A stretch of DNA of 64,000 nucleotides from Streptomyces sp. CB02959 (GCF_002803155.1 NZ_NNBP01000008.1:1-64000); one strand, 5' to 3'. Positions 1 to 8,757 are shown, counted from the stretch's first letter. Notes: a model not told the origin generated them from the letters alone. Numbers and translations are program-made.

Positions 1-1
1 C

Positions 2-988
2 GCCGCCCCGCCGCCGCCCGCCGGCGCCCCCCGGTCGTTCCGCGACACCGCGGCCTTCCACCTGGCCAACAGCGCGGCCCTGTGGGACGGGCAGGGCGAC
101 CGCCCCGCGAGCCCCCCGCCGCCCCCCCCCCCCGAGCCCCCGCCCGCCCCGGCCTGGCCGGCGACGCCCGCCCACCCCACGGGAGCCGAGCCCGCCCCGC
201 GCCGCTCGCTGGCCGACCGCCTGCCCAGCACCCGGATCGTCGCCGCGGCCGCCTGCCTGGTCCTCGGCATCGGCCTCATGGCCGGCGCGGCGGCCGGCAG
301 CTGGCTCACCGACGCCCCCGCCAAGGGCACCCCGACGCCCGAGGCCGCCTTCGCCAAGGGCCAGGACGCCTGGCGCAACACCCCCGTCGACACCCTCTTC
401 CCGCGCACCGTCGAGGGACTGGCCGCCGGACCCGGCGGCGCCGACCGCACCTGGATCCGCATCGCCGTAGCCCCCGACAGCGACTGCACCCCCACCTACG
501 AGGGCCCGCTCGCCAAGGAACTCGCCCCGGCCGGCTGCGCCCGCCTGCTGCGCGCCACCTACGTCGACGCCACCCGCACCGGCGTCATCACCGTCGGCGC
601 CCAGACCACCAAGGCCGACCGCTCCGGGATGATGGACCTCAACGCCCGCTTCAGCACCAAGGACCTGGCCAACCGCAAGACCCTGATGCCGCTGCCGCTG
701 GCGGCCAAGGGCACCCTGGCCGAGGGCTTCGGCCCCGACCAGCGCGCCAGCTGGACCGTGCGGATACTCACCGACATCCCGGTCGTGGTCTACGCCGTCT
801 CCGGGTTCGCCGACGGCCGCGAGGTCACCGACCCGCAGCCCGCCGACGCCGCGGTCCAGCCCGGCGTCACCACCACCCCCGCCGAATCCGGACTCGGCAA
901 CGACGCCAAGGGCCTGGCGGACAAGGTCACCGCGACCTTCCGCACGGCGTCCGGCATCCCCGCGCAGCCCACGGAGGTAGCGCCGTGA
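2..988 (+). CDS. Partial membrane protein next to mycosin (5' end outside window)
   Basis: The reading frame is open from the left edge, so the N-terminus is missing. What is visible is a cytoplasmic Pro/Ala-rich stretch, one transmembrane helix (about window positions 235-305, ending in the segment LVLGIGLMAGAAAGSW) and an extracytoplasmic domain of about 225 residues. I do not recognise a named domain. Its stop overlaps the GTG of the mycosin gene by four bases (GTGA), so the two are translationally coupled, and a role at the cell envelope with a type VII secretion system is inferred from that neighbour only. An internal ATG at 278 lies inside the membrane helix and is not a credible start. 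Confidence 0.7.
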   Translation, partial: AAPPPPAGAPRSFRDTAAFHLANSAALWDGQGDRPASPPPPPPPEPPPAPAWPATPAHPTGAEPAPRRSLADRLPSTRIVAAAACLVLGIGLMAGAAAGSWLTDAPAKGTPTPEAAFAKGQDAWRNTPVDTLFPRTVEGLAAGPGGADRTWIRIAVAPDSDCTPTYEGPLAKELAPAGCARLLRATYVDATRTGVITVGAQTTKADRSGMMDLNARFSTKDLANRKTLMPLPLAAKGTLAEGFGPDQRASWTVRILTDIPVVVYAVSGFADGREVTDPQPADAAVQPGVTTTPAESGLGNDAKGLADKVTATFRTASGIPAQPTEVAP

Positions 989-2154
989 TCAAGTCCGTTC
1001 TGCGGGCCGCGACCGTCGCGCTGACCTCCGCCGCACTGGCCGTCCTGCCCTCGCTGCCCGCCCATGCGGACGCCATCCGCGCCCAGCAATGGGGCCTTCA
1101 GGCCATCCACGCCCAGGACGCCTGGCAGACCACCAAGGGCGCCGGGATCACCGTCGCCGTCCTCGACACCGGTGTGGACGCGAACCACCCCGACCTCAAG
1201 GGCCAGGTGCTGCCCGAGAAGGACCTGATCGGCTTCGGTGCCCGCCCCGGCGACGACACCTGGGCCCAGCACGGCACCGGCATGGCCAGCGTCATCGCCG
1301 GCCACGGCCACGGCGCCGACCGCTCCGACGGCATCCTCGGCGTCGCCCCCGAGGCCAGGATCCTGCCGATCCGGGTGATCCTGGAGGACCACGACCCCGA
1401 CCGCCGACGGGCCCGCGACGAGAAGCCCGGCGCCCTCGCCGACGGCATCCGCTGGGCCGCCGACCACGGCGCCGACGTGATCAACATGTCCCTGGGCGAC
1501 GACAGCGAGACCGCCCACCCCGACCCCCGCGAGGACGCCGCCATCCAGTACGCCCTCGGCAAGGGCATCCCCGTGGTCGCCTCGGCCGGCAACGGCGGCC
1601 AGAAGGGCAACCACGTCTCGTACCCCGCCGCCTATCCCGGCGTCATCGCCGCCACCGCCGTCACCCACCTGGACGCCCGCGCCTCCTTCTCCACCAGCCA
1701 CTGGTACGCCACGGTCTCCGCCCCCGGCTACGACATCCTCATGGCCGACCACGGCACCGGCTACGTCTCCGGCCTGGGCACCAGCCCCGCCGCCGCCTTC
1801 GTCTCCGGTTCCATCGCCCTGATCCGCTCCGCCCACCGCGACCTCAGCCCCGCCCAGATCCGCACCCTGCTCACCAGCACCGCCCAGCACCGCCCCCAGG
1901 GCGGCCGCGACGACGACTTCGGCGCCGGCCTCGTGGACCCCGCCGCCGCCCTCAAGGCCGCCGCGAACCTCACCCCCACCCCCCAGAAGCCGGCCCCCGT
2001 CGCCTACCCCCACCGCTACTTCGGCCCCGGCCCCGTCACCGACCCCGCCGACGACACCCCCGTCAACTGGCTCCCCTGGACCCTCGGCGCCACCGGCCTG
2101 GCCCTCACCACGGGCGCCTTCGTCATCTGGCGGAGGTCCGCGGCGGTGAGTTGA
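985..2154 (+). CDS. mycP: Type VII secretion-associated serine protease (mycosin, subtilase S8)
   Basis: 389 residues. There is a Sec signal peptide (residues 1-28, ending AHA), then a subtilisin fold with the catalytic triad in order: Asp61 in VLDTGVD, His96 in HGTGMA, Ser267 in GTSPAAA. A single C-terminal transmembrane helix (about residues 368-385) is followed by a short Arg-rich tail. That arrangement is the hallmark of mycosins, membrane-anchored proteases of ESX/type VII systems that face outward and process or support secretion of substrates. The GTG start overlaps the upstream stop; a longer open frame upstream in this phase is a shadow. A strong terminator follows, so it is the last gene of its operon. 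Confidence 0.9.
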   Translation: MIKSVLRAATVALTSAALAVLPSLPAHADAIRAQQWGLQAIHAQDAWQTTKGAGITVAVLDTGVDANHPDLKGQVLPEKDLIGFGARPGDDTWAQHGTGMASVIAGHGHGADRSDGILGVAPEARILPIRVILEDHDPDRRRARDEKPGALADGIRWAADHGADVINMSLGDDSETAHPDPREDAAIQYALGKGIPVVASAGNGGQKGNHVSYPAAYPGVIAATAVTHLDARASFSTSHWYATVSAPGYDILMADHGTGYVSGLGTSPAAAFVSGSIALIRSAHRDLSPAQIRTLLTSTAQHRPQGGRDDDFGAGLVDPAAALKAAANLTPTPQKPAPVAYPHRYFGPGPVTDPADDTPVNWLPWTLGATGLALTTGAFVIWRRSAAVS

Positions 2155-2249
2155 CCTCCCACGTTGTCGGCCGTCCCGCCGCGGGGTTCGCGTTTTGCGC
2201 CTGCGGCGCGGGGCCGGTCCGCTGCGCGGGGCTGTTCGGCCGCGGTGCC

Positions 2250-2318
2250 GGGTCTGTGGGGTGGGGGTGGGCCGGACTGCTGCGCTTCACGCCCGGCCCA
2301 CCTCCACCCCACAGACCC
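2250..2318. terminator. Long hairpin terminator after mycP
   Basis: Two 26-base arms (2250-2275 and 2293-2318) pair at 25 of 26 positions around a 17-base loop. It sits in the gap after mycP and before the sseB promoter, as expected for an operon-ending terminator. No T-run follows, which is usual in Streptomyces. Confidence 0.75.
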
Positions 2319-2388
2319 GTCCCCTCCCGTTGTGACGGGTGAGGGGAGAGGCACGGGGGCGGGCGCGGTCCGGGGTACCGGGCGTGGA

Positions 2389-2400
2389 TAGTCTCGCGGG
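2389..2400 (+). promoter_or_regulatory. -10 element for a probably leaderless sseB
   Basis: TAGTCT at 2389-2394 matches the actinobacterial TANNNT -10 motif and ends six bases before the GTG at 2401. There is no Shine-Dalgarno sequence between them, so the transcript probably begins at or next to the start codon. No good -35 is visible. Confidence 0.5.
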
Positions 2401-3132
2401 GTGCAGAAGAACATCCCCAATCCCGGCTTCGCCGACGACGACGGCTCGGCCGCCCCCGCGCTCACCGCGGCGCTCGCGGCCTACGCGGCGGACCCCGGCA
2501 CCGAACCCGCCCTGCTGGCCGCTCTGGCCGACGCCCGCCTCCTGGTCCCGGTCGTGGCGGTCCTCGGCGAGGTCGAGACCGGCCCCGACGGGCTGCGTCG
2601 GGAGAAGACCAGCGACATGGCGGTGCCCACCCTCACCGCTCCCGACGGCCGCCGCGCGCTCCCCGCCTTCACCTCCATGGAGACCCTCCAGCGCTGGCGC
2701 CCGGACGCCCGCCCGGTCGCCGTGCCGCTCCGGCAGGCCCTGCTGGCCGCCGCGCACGAACAGGCCGACACCGTCGTCATCGACCTGGCCGGACCGGTCA
2801 CCTACCAGCTCACCGGCTCCGCCCTGCGGGCACTGGCGGAGGGCCGCACCACCGCCGACCCGCTCGCCGACCCGGCCGTCACCGAGGCGCTGCGGGCCCT
2901 CCTCGCCGCCGAGCCCGCGGTCGTCCTCGCCCGGCTGGTGCGGTCCGCCGAGACCGACGGCACCCTCGCCCTGGGCCTCGCCGCCGACGCTGTCCCCGCC
3001 GAGGCCGCCCAGCGGCTGGCGCAGGCGCTGGCCACCGACGAGACCCTCCGCGCCCGACTGGTCCGGGGCCTCGACCTGGCCCTCCTCCCGCCCGGCGCCG
3101 AAGCCTCCGGGGAACTCCTCTACCAGCGCTGA
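2401..3132 (+). CDS. SseB family protein
   Basis: 243 residues. The N-terminal part (about 5-130) fits the SseB N-terminal domain: after an acidic start it has LLAALADARLLVPVV, a pattern typical of these proteins, followed by the WRPDARPV segment. The C-terminal half is a helical Ala/Leu-rich repeat-like region (residues 150-230). SseB proteins were named from serine sensitivity in E. coli; their biochemical role is unclear and none is assigned here. The GTG start is set by the TAGTCT element six bases upstream. In Streptomyces this gene is commonly found near infC, as here. Confidence 0.75.
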   Translation: MQKNIPNPGFADDDGSAAPALTAALAAYAADPGTEPALLAALADARLLVPVVAVLGEVETGPDGLRREKTSDMAVPTLTAPDGRRALPAFTSMETLQRWRPDARPVAVPLRQALLAAAHEQADTVVIDLAGPVTYQLTGSALRALAEGRTTADPLADPAVTEALRALLAAEPAVVLARLVRSAETDGTLALGLAADAVPAEAAQRLAQALATDETLRARLVRGLDLALLPPGAEASGELLYQR

Positions 3133-3268
3133 TCCGCCGGGATCCGGGCCGCGGGGACGGCCTTCGCGGGGCTCTCCCGGGGCCGGGCGGCGCCCGCGCC
3201 CAACGGGCGGCTTCGTCCTCCGGGCCGCACAATGCGAGGAGAGCTCAAGATCCACGCGAGGAGAGCCC

Positions 3269-4036
3269 ATGGAGACCACGGAGACCCGCACGGTCGTATC
3301 CGAATTCCTCGGCACGCTGCTCCTGGTGTTCTTCGCCGTCGGCGCGGCAGTGCTGGCCGGCGAATACATCGGTACCTTCGGCATCGCCCTGGCCTTCGGC
3401 TTCGTCATGCTGGCGCTTGCCTACGCCCTCGGCCCGATCTCGGGCTGCCACATCAACCCCGCGGTGACGCTCGGCATGCTCCTTGCCAAGCGCATCACGG
3501 TCCGTACGGCCGTCGAGTACTGGATCGCGCAGGTCCTCGGCGGCATCGTCGGAGCCGCCCTGCTCTTCCTGGTCGCCAAGCAGGTACCGGGACTCCAGAC
3601 CCACGCGGCCTTCGGTACGAACGGCTGGGGCGACCGCTCGGCGGTGCACATCAACCTCGGCGGCGCGTTCGTGGCCGAGATCGTGATGACGTTCCTGTTC
3701 GTCTTCGTGGTGCTCGGCGTCACGCACAAGGTCGCGGTGCTGGGCTTCGGCGGTCTGGCGATCGGCCTGGCCCTGGCCACCGTCCACCTCATCGGCATCC
3801 CGCTGGACGGCACCTCGGTGAACCCGGCGCGGAGCCTCGGCCCGGCCCTCTTCGCGGGCGGTGCGGCCATCACCCAGGTGTGGCTGTTCATCCTCGCGCC
3901 CCTGATCGGCGGCGCACTGGCGGCGGTGGTGCACCAGATCACCCATCCGCCGCAGGAGCCGGTCGTGATCGCCGACCGGACCGCCCGCGGCGAGCCGACC
4001 ACGCCGGACGAACCGGCCTCCGGCGACCGCGTCTGA
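3269..4036 (+). CDS. MIP family channel, AqpZ-like aquaporin
   Basis: 255 residues with six predicted membrane helices and the two signature NPA loops: HINPAVT (residues 61-67) and SVNPARS (183-189). The NPARS form of the second loop favours a water channel of the AqpZ type over a glycerol facilitator, which usually has NPARD. The C-terminal tail is short and hydrophilic. The ATG at 3269 is preceded by GAGGAGAG. The 11-base unit GCGAGGAGAGC occurs twice (3234-3244 and 3256-3266), giving two ribosome-binding sites 22 bases apart. The gene appears monocistronic, ending at a strong terminator. Confidence 0.9.
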   Translation: METTETRTVVSEFLGTLLLVFFAVGAAVLAGEYIGTFGIALAFGFVMLALAYALGPISGCHINPAVTLGMLLAKRITVRTAVEYWIAQVLGGIVGAALLFLVAKQVPGLQTHAAFGTNGWGDRSAVHINLGGAFVAEIVMTFLFVFVVLGVTHKVAVLGFGGLAIGLALATVHLIGIPLDGTSVNPARSLGPALFAGGAAITQVWLFILAPLIGGALAAVVHQITHPPQEPVVIADRTARGEPTTPDEPASGDRV

Positions 4037-4056
4037 GGCGCGTCCCGGCGCGCATA

Positions 4057-4098
4057 CGACGACGAGCCCCGGCCGCACGGGGCCGGGGCTCGTCGTCG
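4057..4098. terminator. Bidirectional terminator between aquaporin and DUF1844 gene
   Basis: A perfect 18-base inverted repeat (4057-4074 and 4081-4098) with a 6-base loop lies between the convergent aquaporin and DUF1844 genes, so it can end transcription from both sides. Confidence 0.85.
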
Positions 4099-4118
4099 CG
4101 CGGGTCCGCCCGCCGGGC

Positions 4119-4508
4119 TCAGCCGTAGACCGGCCCGGTGAACTTCTCGCCGGGGCCCTGGCCCGGCTCGTCGGGCACCACCGACGCCTCGCGGAAGGCG
4201 AGCTGGAGCGACTTCAGGCCGTCCCGCAGCGGCGCCGCGTGGTAGGAGCCGATCTCGGTGGCGCTGGCGGTGACCAGCCCGGCCAGCGCGTGGATGAGCT
4301 TGCGGGCCTCGTCCAGGTCCTTGTGGTCCGCGCCGTCCTCGGCGAGCCCGAGGTTGACCGCCGCCGAGCTCATCAGGTGCACCGCGACCGTGGTGATCAC
4401 CTCCACCGCCGGAACCTCGGCGATGTCCCGGGTCATGGTGTCGAAGTCGGGCTGCGCCGGGCCGGCGGTCTCCGACGCGGCCGGCTGCTGGGGGGTCTGC
4501 TCGCTCAT
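4119..4508 (-). CDS. DUF1844 domain protein
   Basis: 129 residues. The core (about residues 28-100) carries the pattern of DUF1844: a helix containing AVHLMSSAAVNLGL followed by a segment around DEARKLIHALAGL. The protein is small, acidic and soluble, with a disordered N-terminus rich in Gln, Pro and Ala. Function is not known to me. It is divergent from the infC operon, a linkage I recall from other Streptomyces. The ATG at 4508 is chosen because the domain begins soon after it; a longer reading to 4721 would run through the infC promoter region. Confidence 0.8.
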   Translation of the reverse strand: MSEQTPQQPAASETAGPAQPDFDTMTRDIAEVPAVEVITTVAVHLMSSAAVNLGLAEDGADHKDLDEARKLIHALAGLVTASATEIGSYHAAPLRDGLKSLQLAFREASVVPDEPGQGPGEKFTGPVYG

Positions 4509-4679
4509 GTGCTGGGGCTTCACTTCCTGCTGGAGGGGTCGCCCCCAGCCTATGACCCCGTCCGGCGGCCCCGTGCCCGGGAGCCCTCCGGGGCCGGGGT
4601 GACGCGGCACCGGGGCCCCGGAGAGCGGGGGAGCGCGGACGGGAGGCCCCGCTGCGTCAGCACGAGAGTGGGAGGTCAC

Positions 4680-4956
4680 CCCTTGACTCGTGTATTCTGG
4701 TTGCTGCGACCGGCCGGACACCTCAGTGACCGGCCCACAAGTGGAGGCTCCGATCTCCCACCCGACCGATCTCAGGTTGGCGGGTCAACGGTCCGGCTGC
4801 GCCCCGCGAGATTTCGCGGCGGTGCTCCTGATCCACGTGGAGCCCCGCCTGTGTCCCGTCGGGGCATTTTTTGATGTACCGGCGCGGTTGGTCACACCGA
4901 ACAGACGTTACGCGGCAGTCCGCCAGGCCGTCGCGTGGTGCTACCGAGGAGGATCC
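4680..4956 (+). promoter_or_regulatory. infC-rpmI-rplT leader region
   Basis: About 450 bases without a gene separate DUF1844 and infC; this part is the likely transcribed leader. TTGACT at 4683 and TATTCT at 4693 resemble -35 and -10 elements but are only 4 bases apart, so at most one of them is used as such. Downstream lie stem-forming stretches (GGCCGG/CCGGCC near 4710-4740; CCGCGA at 4804-4809 with TCGCGG at 4814-4819) and a complete intrinsic terminator at 4842. infC leaders in other bacteria are controlled by ribosomal protein L20 or by attenuation; an attenuation mechanism here is inference. Confidence 0.6.
4842..4872 (+). terminator. Intrinsic attenuator in the infC leader
   Basis: GCCCCG (4842-4847) pairs with CGGGGC (4860-4865) and is followed directly by ATTTTTT. 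A U-run terminator of this textbook form is unusual in this GC-rich DNA and sits 85 bases upstream of infC, so it most likely controls read-through into the operon. Confidence 0.7.
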
Positions 4957-5583
4957 ATCAGCGCCGAGCCCCGCATCAACGACCGGATTCGCGTCCCCGA
5001 GGTGCGACTCGTCGGTCCCAGTGGCGAGCAGGTCGGCATTGTGCCGCTTGCCAAGGCCCTGGAGCTTGCGCAGGAGTACGACCTCGACCTCGTCGAGGTG
5101 GCGGCGAACGCCCGTCCGCCGGTCTGCAAGCTCATGGACTACGGAAAGTTCAAGTACGAGTCGGCTATGAAGGCCCGTGAGGCGCGCAAGAACCAGGCGC
5201 ACACGGTCATCAAGGAGATGAAGCTCCGGCCGAAGATCGACCCGCACGACTATGACACCAAGAAGGGTCACGTCGTCCGGTTCCTCAAGCAGGGTGACAA
5301 GGTCAAGATCACGATCATGTTCCGTGGCCGTGAGCAGTCTCGCCCCGAGCTGGGCTTCCGACTGCTCCAGCGGCTTGCGGAGGACGTCCAGGAGCTCGGC
5401 TTCATCGAGTCGAACCCCAAGCAGGACGGCCGGAACATGATCATGGTCCTCGGTCCGCACAAGAAGAAGACCGAAGCGATGGCCGAGGCCCGTGAGGCGC
5501 AGGCCGCCCGCAAGGCGGAGCGCCAGGGCGGGGCTCCCGCGGAATCCGCCGAGGAGCCCGCTGAGGAACCCGCCGAGGCGTGA
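4957..5583 (+). CDS. infC: Translation initiation factor IF-3
   Basis: 208 residues counting an AUC start. The N-terminal domain begins [18 protein letters not shown] and the C-terminal domain carries [17 protein letters not shown], both diagnostic of IF-3, which binds the 30S subunit and checks the start codon-initiator tRNA match. There is no in-frame ATG or GTG at the proper N-terminus. The codon at 4957 is ATC, preceded by GAGGAGG (4946-4952). infC of E. coli uses AUU and is autoregulated because IF-3 rejects non-standard starts; the same logic is inferred here. The C-terminal tail (about 185-208) is an acidic Ala/Glu/Pro extension. First gene of infC-rpmI-rplT. Confidence 0.93.
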   Translation: MSAEPRINDRIRVPEVRLVGPSGEQVGIVPLAKALELAQEYDLDLVEVAANARPPVCKLMDYGKFKYESAMKAREARKNQAHTVIKEMKLRPKIDPHDYDTKKGHVVRFLKQGDKVKITIMFRGREQSRPELGFRLLQRLAEDVQELGFIESNPKQDGRNMIMVLGPHKKKTEAMAEAREAQAARKAERQGGAPAESAEEPAEEPAEA

Positions 5584-5706
5584 GCTCTCGGGTGGGCTGC
5601 CCCGGATTCAGGCCGGGGCACCAGCCCCGGAACAACCGATACATCTGACGCTCCCGCATGCCGGTCTTCGCCGGTGGGGGCGCCACTGACGAGGAGAGAA
5701 CGGCGC

Positions 5707-5901
5707 ATGCCGAAGAACAAGACGCACAGCGGTGCCAGCAAGCGCTTCAAGGTCACCGGCTCCGGCAAGGTGCTGCGCGAGCGCGCCGGCAAGCGCCACC
5801 TGCTCGAGCACAAGTCGTCCCGCGTGACGCGTCGCCTCACCGGCAACGCCGAGATGGCCCCGGGCGACGCCGCGAAGATCAAGAAGCTTCTCGGCAAGTG
5901 A
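5707..5901 (+). CDS. rpmI: 50S ribosomal protein L35
   Basis: 64 residues starting [20 protein letters not shown], the standard L35 N-terminus, and very basic throughout. It binds 23S rRNA in the large subunit. It lies between infC and rplT in the conserved order. GAGGAGAG (5690-5697) is the ribosome-binding site for the ATG at 5707. Confidence 0.97.
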   Translation: MPKNKTHSGASKRFKVTGSGKVLRERAGKRHLLEHKSSRVTRRLTGNAEMAPGDAAKIKKLLGK

Positions 5902-6008
5902 GCCGGGGCGCTCCGCCGCACAGGCGGGGCGCACCGTCCCGACCGGGACCCCACGTCGATTCGGGCCGTGTGACGAACAACCACGGCCCCGCTACAAGGA
6001 GTTAACAA

Positions 6009-6395
6009 GTGGCACGCGTCAAGCGGGCAGTCAACGCTCACAAGAAGCGCCGGGCGATCCTGGAGCAGGCCAGCGGCTACCGCGGCCAGCGCTCGCGCCT
6101 GTACCGCAAGGCCAAGGAGCAGGTGACCCACTCCTTCGTCTACAACTACAACGACCGCAAGAAGCGCAAGGGCGACTTCCGTCAGCTGTGGATCCAGCGC
6201 ATCAACGCCGCTGCCCGCGCCAACGGCATGACCTACAACCGCTTCATCCAGGGTCTGAAGGCCGCCAACGTCGAGGTGGACCGCAAGATCCTCGCCGACC
6301 TCGCGGTCACCGACGCCGGTGCGTTCGCCGCGCTGGTCGAGGTTGCGCAGAAGGCGCTGCCGAGCGACGTCAACGCCCCGAAGGCTGCTGCCTGA
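6009..6395 (+). CDS. rplT: 50S ribosomal protein L20
   Basis: 128 residues with the L20 signatures [19 protein letters not shown] and the later [18 protein letters not shown]20 is an early 23S rRNA-binding assembly protein and, in other bacteria, represses its own operon by binding the infC-rpmI leader. The start is GTG, preceded by AAGGAG at 5997-6002. A hairpin terminator follows the stop. Confidence 0.97.
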   Translation: MARVKRAVNAHKKRRAILEQASGYRGQRSRLYRKAKEQVTHSFVYNYNDRKKRKGDFRQLWIQRINAAARANGMTYNRFIQGLKAANVEVDRKILADLAVTDAGAFAALVEVAQKALPSDVNAPKAAA

Positions 6396-6439
6396 ATCCC
6401 AGCCTGACAGCGTTGTGACGTCGTGACGGCGTTGTGATT

Positions 6440-6471
6440 GCGGACCCGCGGGCCCCGGCCTGCGGGTCCGC
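6440..6471 (+). terminator. Terminator of the infC operon
   Basis: Perfect 10-base arms (6440-6449, 6462-6471) around a 12-base loop, 45 bases after the rplT stop and followed by a short T-containing tract. Confidence 0.75.
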
Positions 6472-6538
6472 CGCGTTTCCGGCCGCCCTGTGTCCGCACC
6501 GGGTTCCCGCACCGAACGAAAGAAGCGAGCCGCCGCCC

Positions 6539-7402
6539 ATGGGCACCCCCGAGCTGATCTCCCCGCGTTCCCCGCGAGTCGCCGCCGCCCGGCGGCTGGC
6601 CCGGCGCCATTTCCGGGGCAAGGAACGCCGGTTCATCGCCGAGGGGCCGCAGGCCGTCCGGGAGGCCGTCGCGCACCGCGCCGGGGGAGCGCCCACGCTC
6701 ATCGAGCTGTTCGCCACCGTCGAGGCCGCCGAGCGGCACACCGAGATCGTCGAGGCGGCCCGGGCGGCGGGCGTGCCGGTGCACTTCGCCGACGACAAGA
6801 CCGTCGCGGACGTCTCCCAGACCGTCACCCCGCAGGGGCTGGTGGGCGTCTGCCGGTTCCTGGACTCGCCGTTCGAGGAGATCCTGGCCGCGCGCCCGCA
6901 GCTGGTCGCGGTGCTGGCCAACGTCCGTGACCCCGGCAACGCCGGTACGGTGCTGCGCTGCGCGGACGCCGCGGGCGCCGACGCGGTGGTGCTGACCGAC
7001 GCCTCCGTTGACCTCTACAACCCCAAGTCGGTGCGGGCGTCGGTGGGTTCGCTGTTCCACCTGCCGGTCGCGGTGGGCGTGCCGGTGGAGCAGGTGGTGA
7101 CCGGGCTGCAGGGCGTCGGGGTGCGGATCCTGGCCGCCGACGGGGCCGGCGACCGCGACCTGGACGGGGAGCTGGACGCCGGCGCCATGGGCGGGCCGAC
7201 CGCCTGGGTCTTCGGCAACGAGGCGTGGGGACTGCCCGAGGAGACCCGGGCGCTGGCCGACGCCGTCGTGCGGGTGCCCATTCACGGCAGGGCCGAGAGC
7301 CTCAACCTCGCGACCGCCGCCGCGGTGTGCCTGTACGCCTCTGCGCGCGCCCAGCGCACCACCGGAGGTTGCCGCGGGACGTCACCCGCCGGAGGGGCGT
7401 AG
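6539..7402 (+). CDS. SpoU/TrmH family RNA 2'-O-methyltransferase
   Basis: 287 residues. The N-terminal domain (about 1-105) is the SpoU substrate-binding type (FRGKERRFIAEGPQAVREA). The C-terminal SPOUT domain shows the three family motifs: motif 1 around LANVRDPGNAGTVLRCADAA, motif 2 around WVFGNEAWGLP and motif 3 around VPIHGRAESLNLATAAAV. These enzymes methylate ribose in rRNA or tRNA using S-adenosylmethionine; the exact target nucleotide cannot be told from sequence. The start ATG at 6539 is the first in phase after the rplT terminator. Its position between rplT and pheS matches the usual Streptomyces order. Confidence 0.88.
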   Translation: MGTPELISPRSPRVAAARRLARRHFRGKERRFIAEGPQAVREAVAHRAGGAPTLIELFATVEAAERHTEIVEAARAAGVPVHFADDKTVADVSQTVTPQGLVGVCRFLDSPFEEILAARPQLVAVLANVRDPGNAGTVLRCADAAGADAVVLTDASVDLYNPKSVRASVGSLFHLPVAVGVPVEQVVTGLQGVGVRILAADGAGDRDLDGELDAGAMGGPTAWVFGNEAWGLPEETRALADAVVRVPIHGRAESLNLATAAAVCLYASARAQRTTGGCRGTSPAGGA

Positions 7403-7476
7403 TCGCGATCCCGCCGGCCGGGCCGGGCCGAGCTAGTAGTCTTGCCAGCTCCGGCCCGGAAGGGGGTAACACGGCG

Positions 7477-8592
7477 ATGACGGCGAGGACTTCGGCCAGG
7501 GCTGCCGTCGTTGACGGCTGCCCGCCCGAGGGGTCCGGCGCGGACCTCGGACTGACCCCCGACGACCTCCCCGACGGTCTGGTCGTGGCCGACGAGCACG
7601 GCCGGGTGATCTGTTTCAACGCCGCCGCCGCCCGGATCACCGGTATCGAGCCGCCCGCCGCGCTGGGGCGCCCGGTCGGGGACGCCCTGCCGTTGCAGGA
7701 CCTCGAAGGCCGTCGCTGGTGGCAGCTGACCGACCCGTACGGGGGACTCGCCATCCGCCGGGGCCAGCCGGAGCGGAACCTCCTGCTGGGGGGCCGCGAG
7801 GTGCTGGTCTCCGCCCGCTATGTCCGCACCCGGCCCACCGGCCCGGTGCGGCGGCTGGTGATCGGGCTGCGGGGCACCGAGGCCCGGCGGCGCACCGAGC
7901 TGAGCCACGCCGAGCTGATCGCCACCGTCGCCCACGAGCTGCGCTCGCCGCTCACCTCCGTCAAGGGCTTCACCGCCACCCTCCTCCAGAAGTGGGAACG
8001 CTTCACCGACGACCAGAAGCGGCTGATGCTGGAGACGGTGGACGCCGACGCCAACCGCGTCACCCGGCTGATCGCCGAGCTGCTGGACATCTCCCGGATC
8101 GACTCCGGGCGGCTGGAGGTCCGCCGGCAGCGGGTCGACATGATCGCGGCGGTCCGGCGGCACGTACAGGCGCAGGCCACCGCGGGCCAGCGGCCGGACC
8201 GCTTCCTGATCCGGATGCGGGATCCGCTGCCCGATCTGTGGGCAGACCCGGACAAGGTGGACCAGGTGCTGGGCAACCTCCTGGAAAACGCGGTGCGCCA
8301 CGGCGAGGGAACGGTCACCATCGAGGTCGGACCGGTGAAGGACGCCAGTGGCGGAGAGGGGACGAGCGTCACCGTGAGCGACGAGGGCCCCGGTATCCCC
8401 GAGGAGTCGATGAGCCGCGTGTTCACCCGTTTCTGGCGGGGCAGCAAGCGCGGTGGCACCGGGCTGGGCCTCTATATCGTCAAGGGCATCGTCGAGGCCC
8501 ACGGCGGCACGATCACGGTCGGCCGGGCCCCGGCCGGCGGCGCCCAGTTCCGATTTAGCCTGCCCGTCGCGGCCCCGGCCTTCCTGGCCTAG
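7477..8592 (+). CDS. PAS-domain sensor histidine kinase
   Basis: 371 residues with no transmembrane segment, so a cytoplasmic sensor. A PAS fold occupies about residues 28-115 (DGLVVADEHGRVICFNAAAARI). The HisKA domain carries the phospho-acceptor His153 in VAHELRSPLTS. The ATPase domain shows the N box (NLLENAVRHGEG), G1 box (DEGPGIPEE) and G2 box (GTGLGLYIVK). No response regulator gene lies beside it, so its partner is elsewhere (orphan kinase). TAGTCT at about 7434 is a plausible -10, giving a short leader. A hairpin terminator follows. Confidence 0.88.
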   Translation: MTARTSARAAVVDGCPPEGSGADLGLTPDDLPDGLVVADEHGRVICFNAAAARITGIEPPAALGRPVGDALPLQDLEGRRWWQLTDPYGGLAIRRGQPERNLLLGGREVLVSARYVRTRPTGPVRRLVIGLRGTEARRRTELSHAELIATVAHELRSPLTSVKGFTATLLQKWERFTDDQKRLMLETVDADANRVTRLIAELLDISRIDSGRLEVRRQRVDMIAAVRRHVQAQATAGQRPDRFLIRMRDPLPDLWADPDKVDQVLGNLLENAVRHGEGTVTIEVGPVKDASGGEGTSVTVSDEGPGIPEESMSRVFTRFWRGSKRGGTGLGLYIVKGIVEAHGGTITVGRAPAGGAQFRFSLPVAAPAFLA

Positions 8593-8617
8593 GGGACACG
8601 GCGGGCGCCCCGCACCC

Positions 8618-8649
8618 AGGGGCGGACGGGCCGCCGGCGGCCCGCCCCT
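8618..8649 (+). terminator. Terminator between histidine kinase and pheS
   Basis: AGGGGCGG...GGCC and GGCC...CGCCCCT pair with a three-base bulge. The 3' arm abuts TAGACT (8650-8655), a good -10 for pheS, so termination and the pheS promoter are back to back. Confidence 0.6.
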
Positions 8650-8757
8650 TAGACTTGACCTTTGGCACCTTTGGCGCACAGGCATCGCGGACACGCGGGC
8701 GCAGAGCCGAGGCGAAGCGAGCCGCGCCAAGCCACACCACCGGAAGCACGGGAAGAG

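Noticed and set aside
1089..2342. Arg/Pro-rich frames overlapping mycP and many other genes
   Set aside because: They are out-of-phase or antisense shadows with His/Arg/Pro/Gly bias and no family similarity.
5580..5648. ORF starting in the infC stop (GTGA)
   Set aside because: It ends 58 bases before rpmI, so it bridges nothing. RTGA at a stop codon alone is common.
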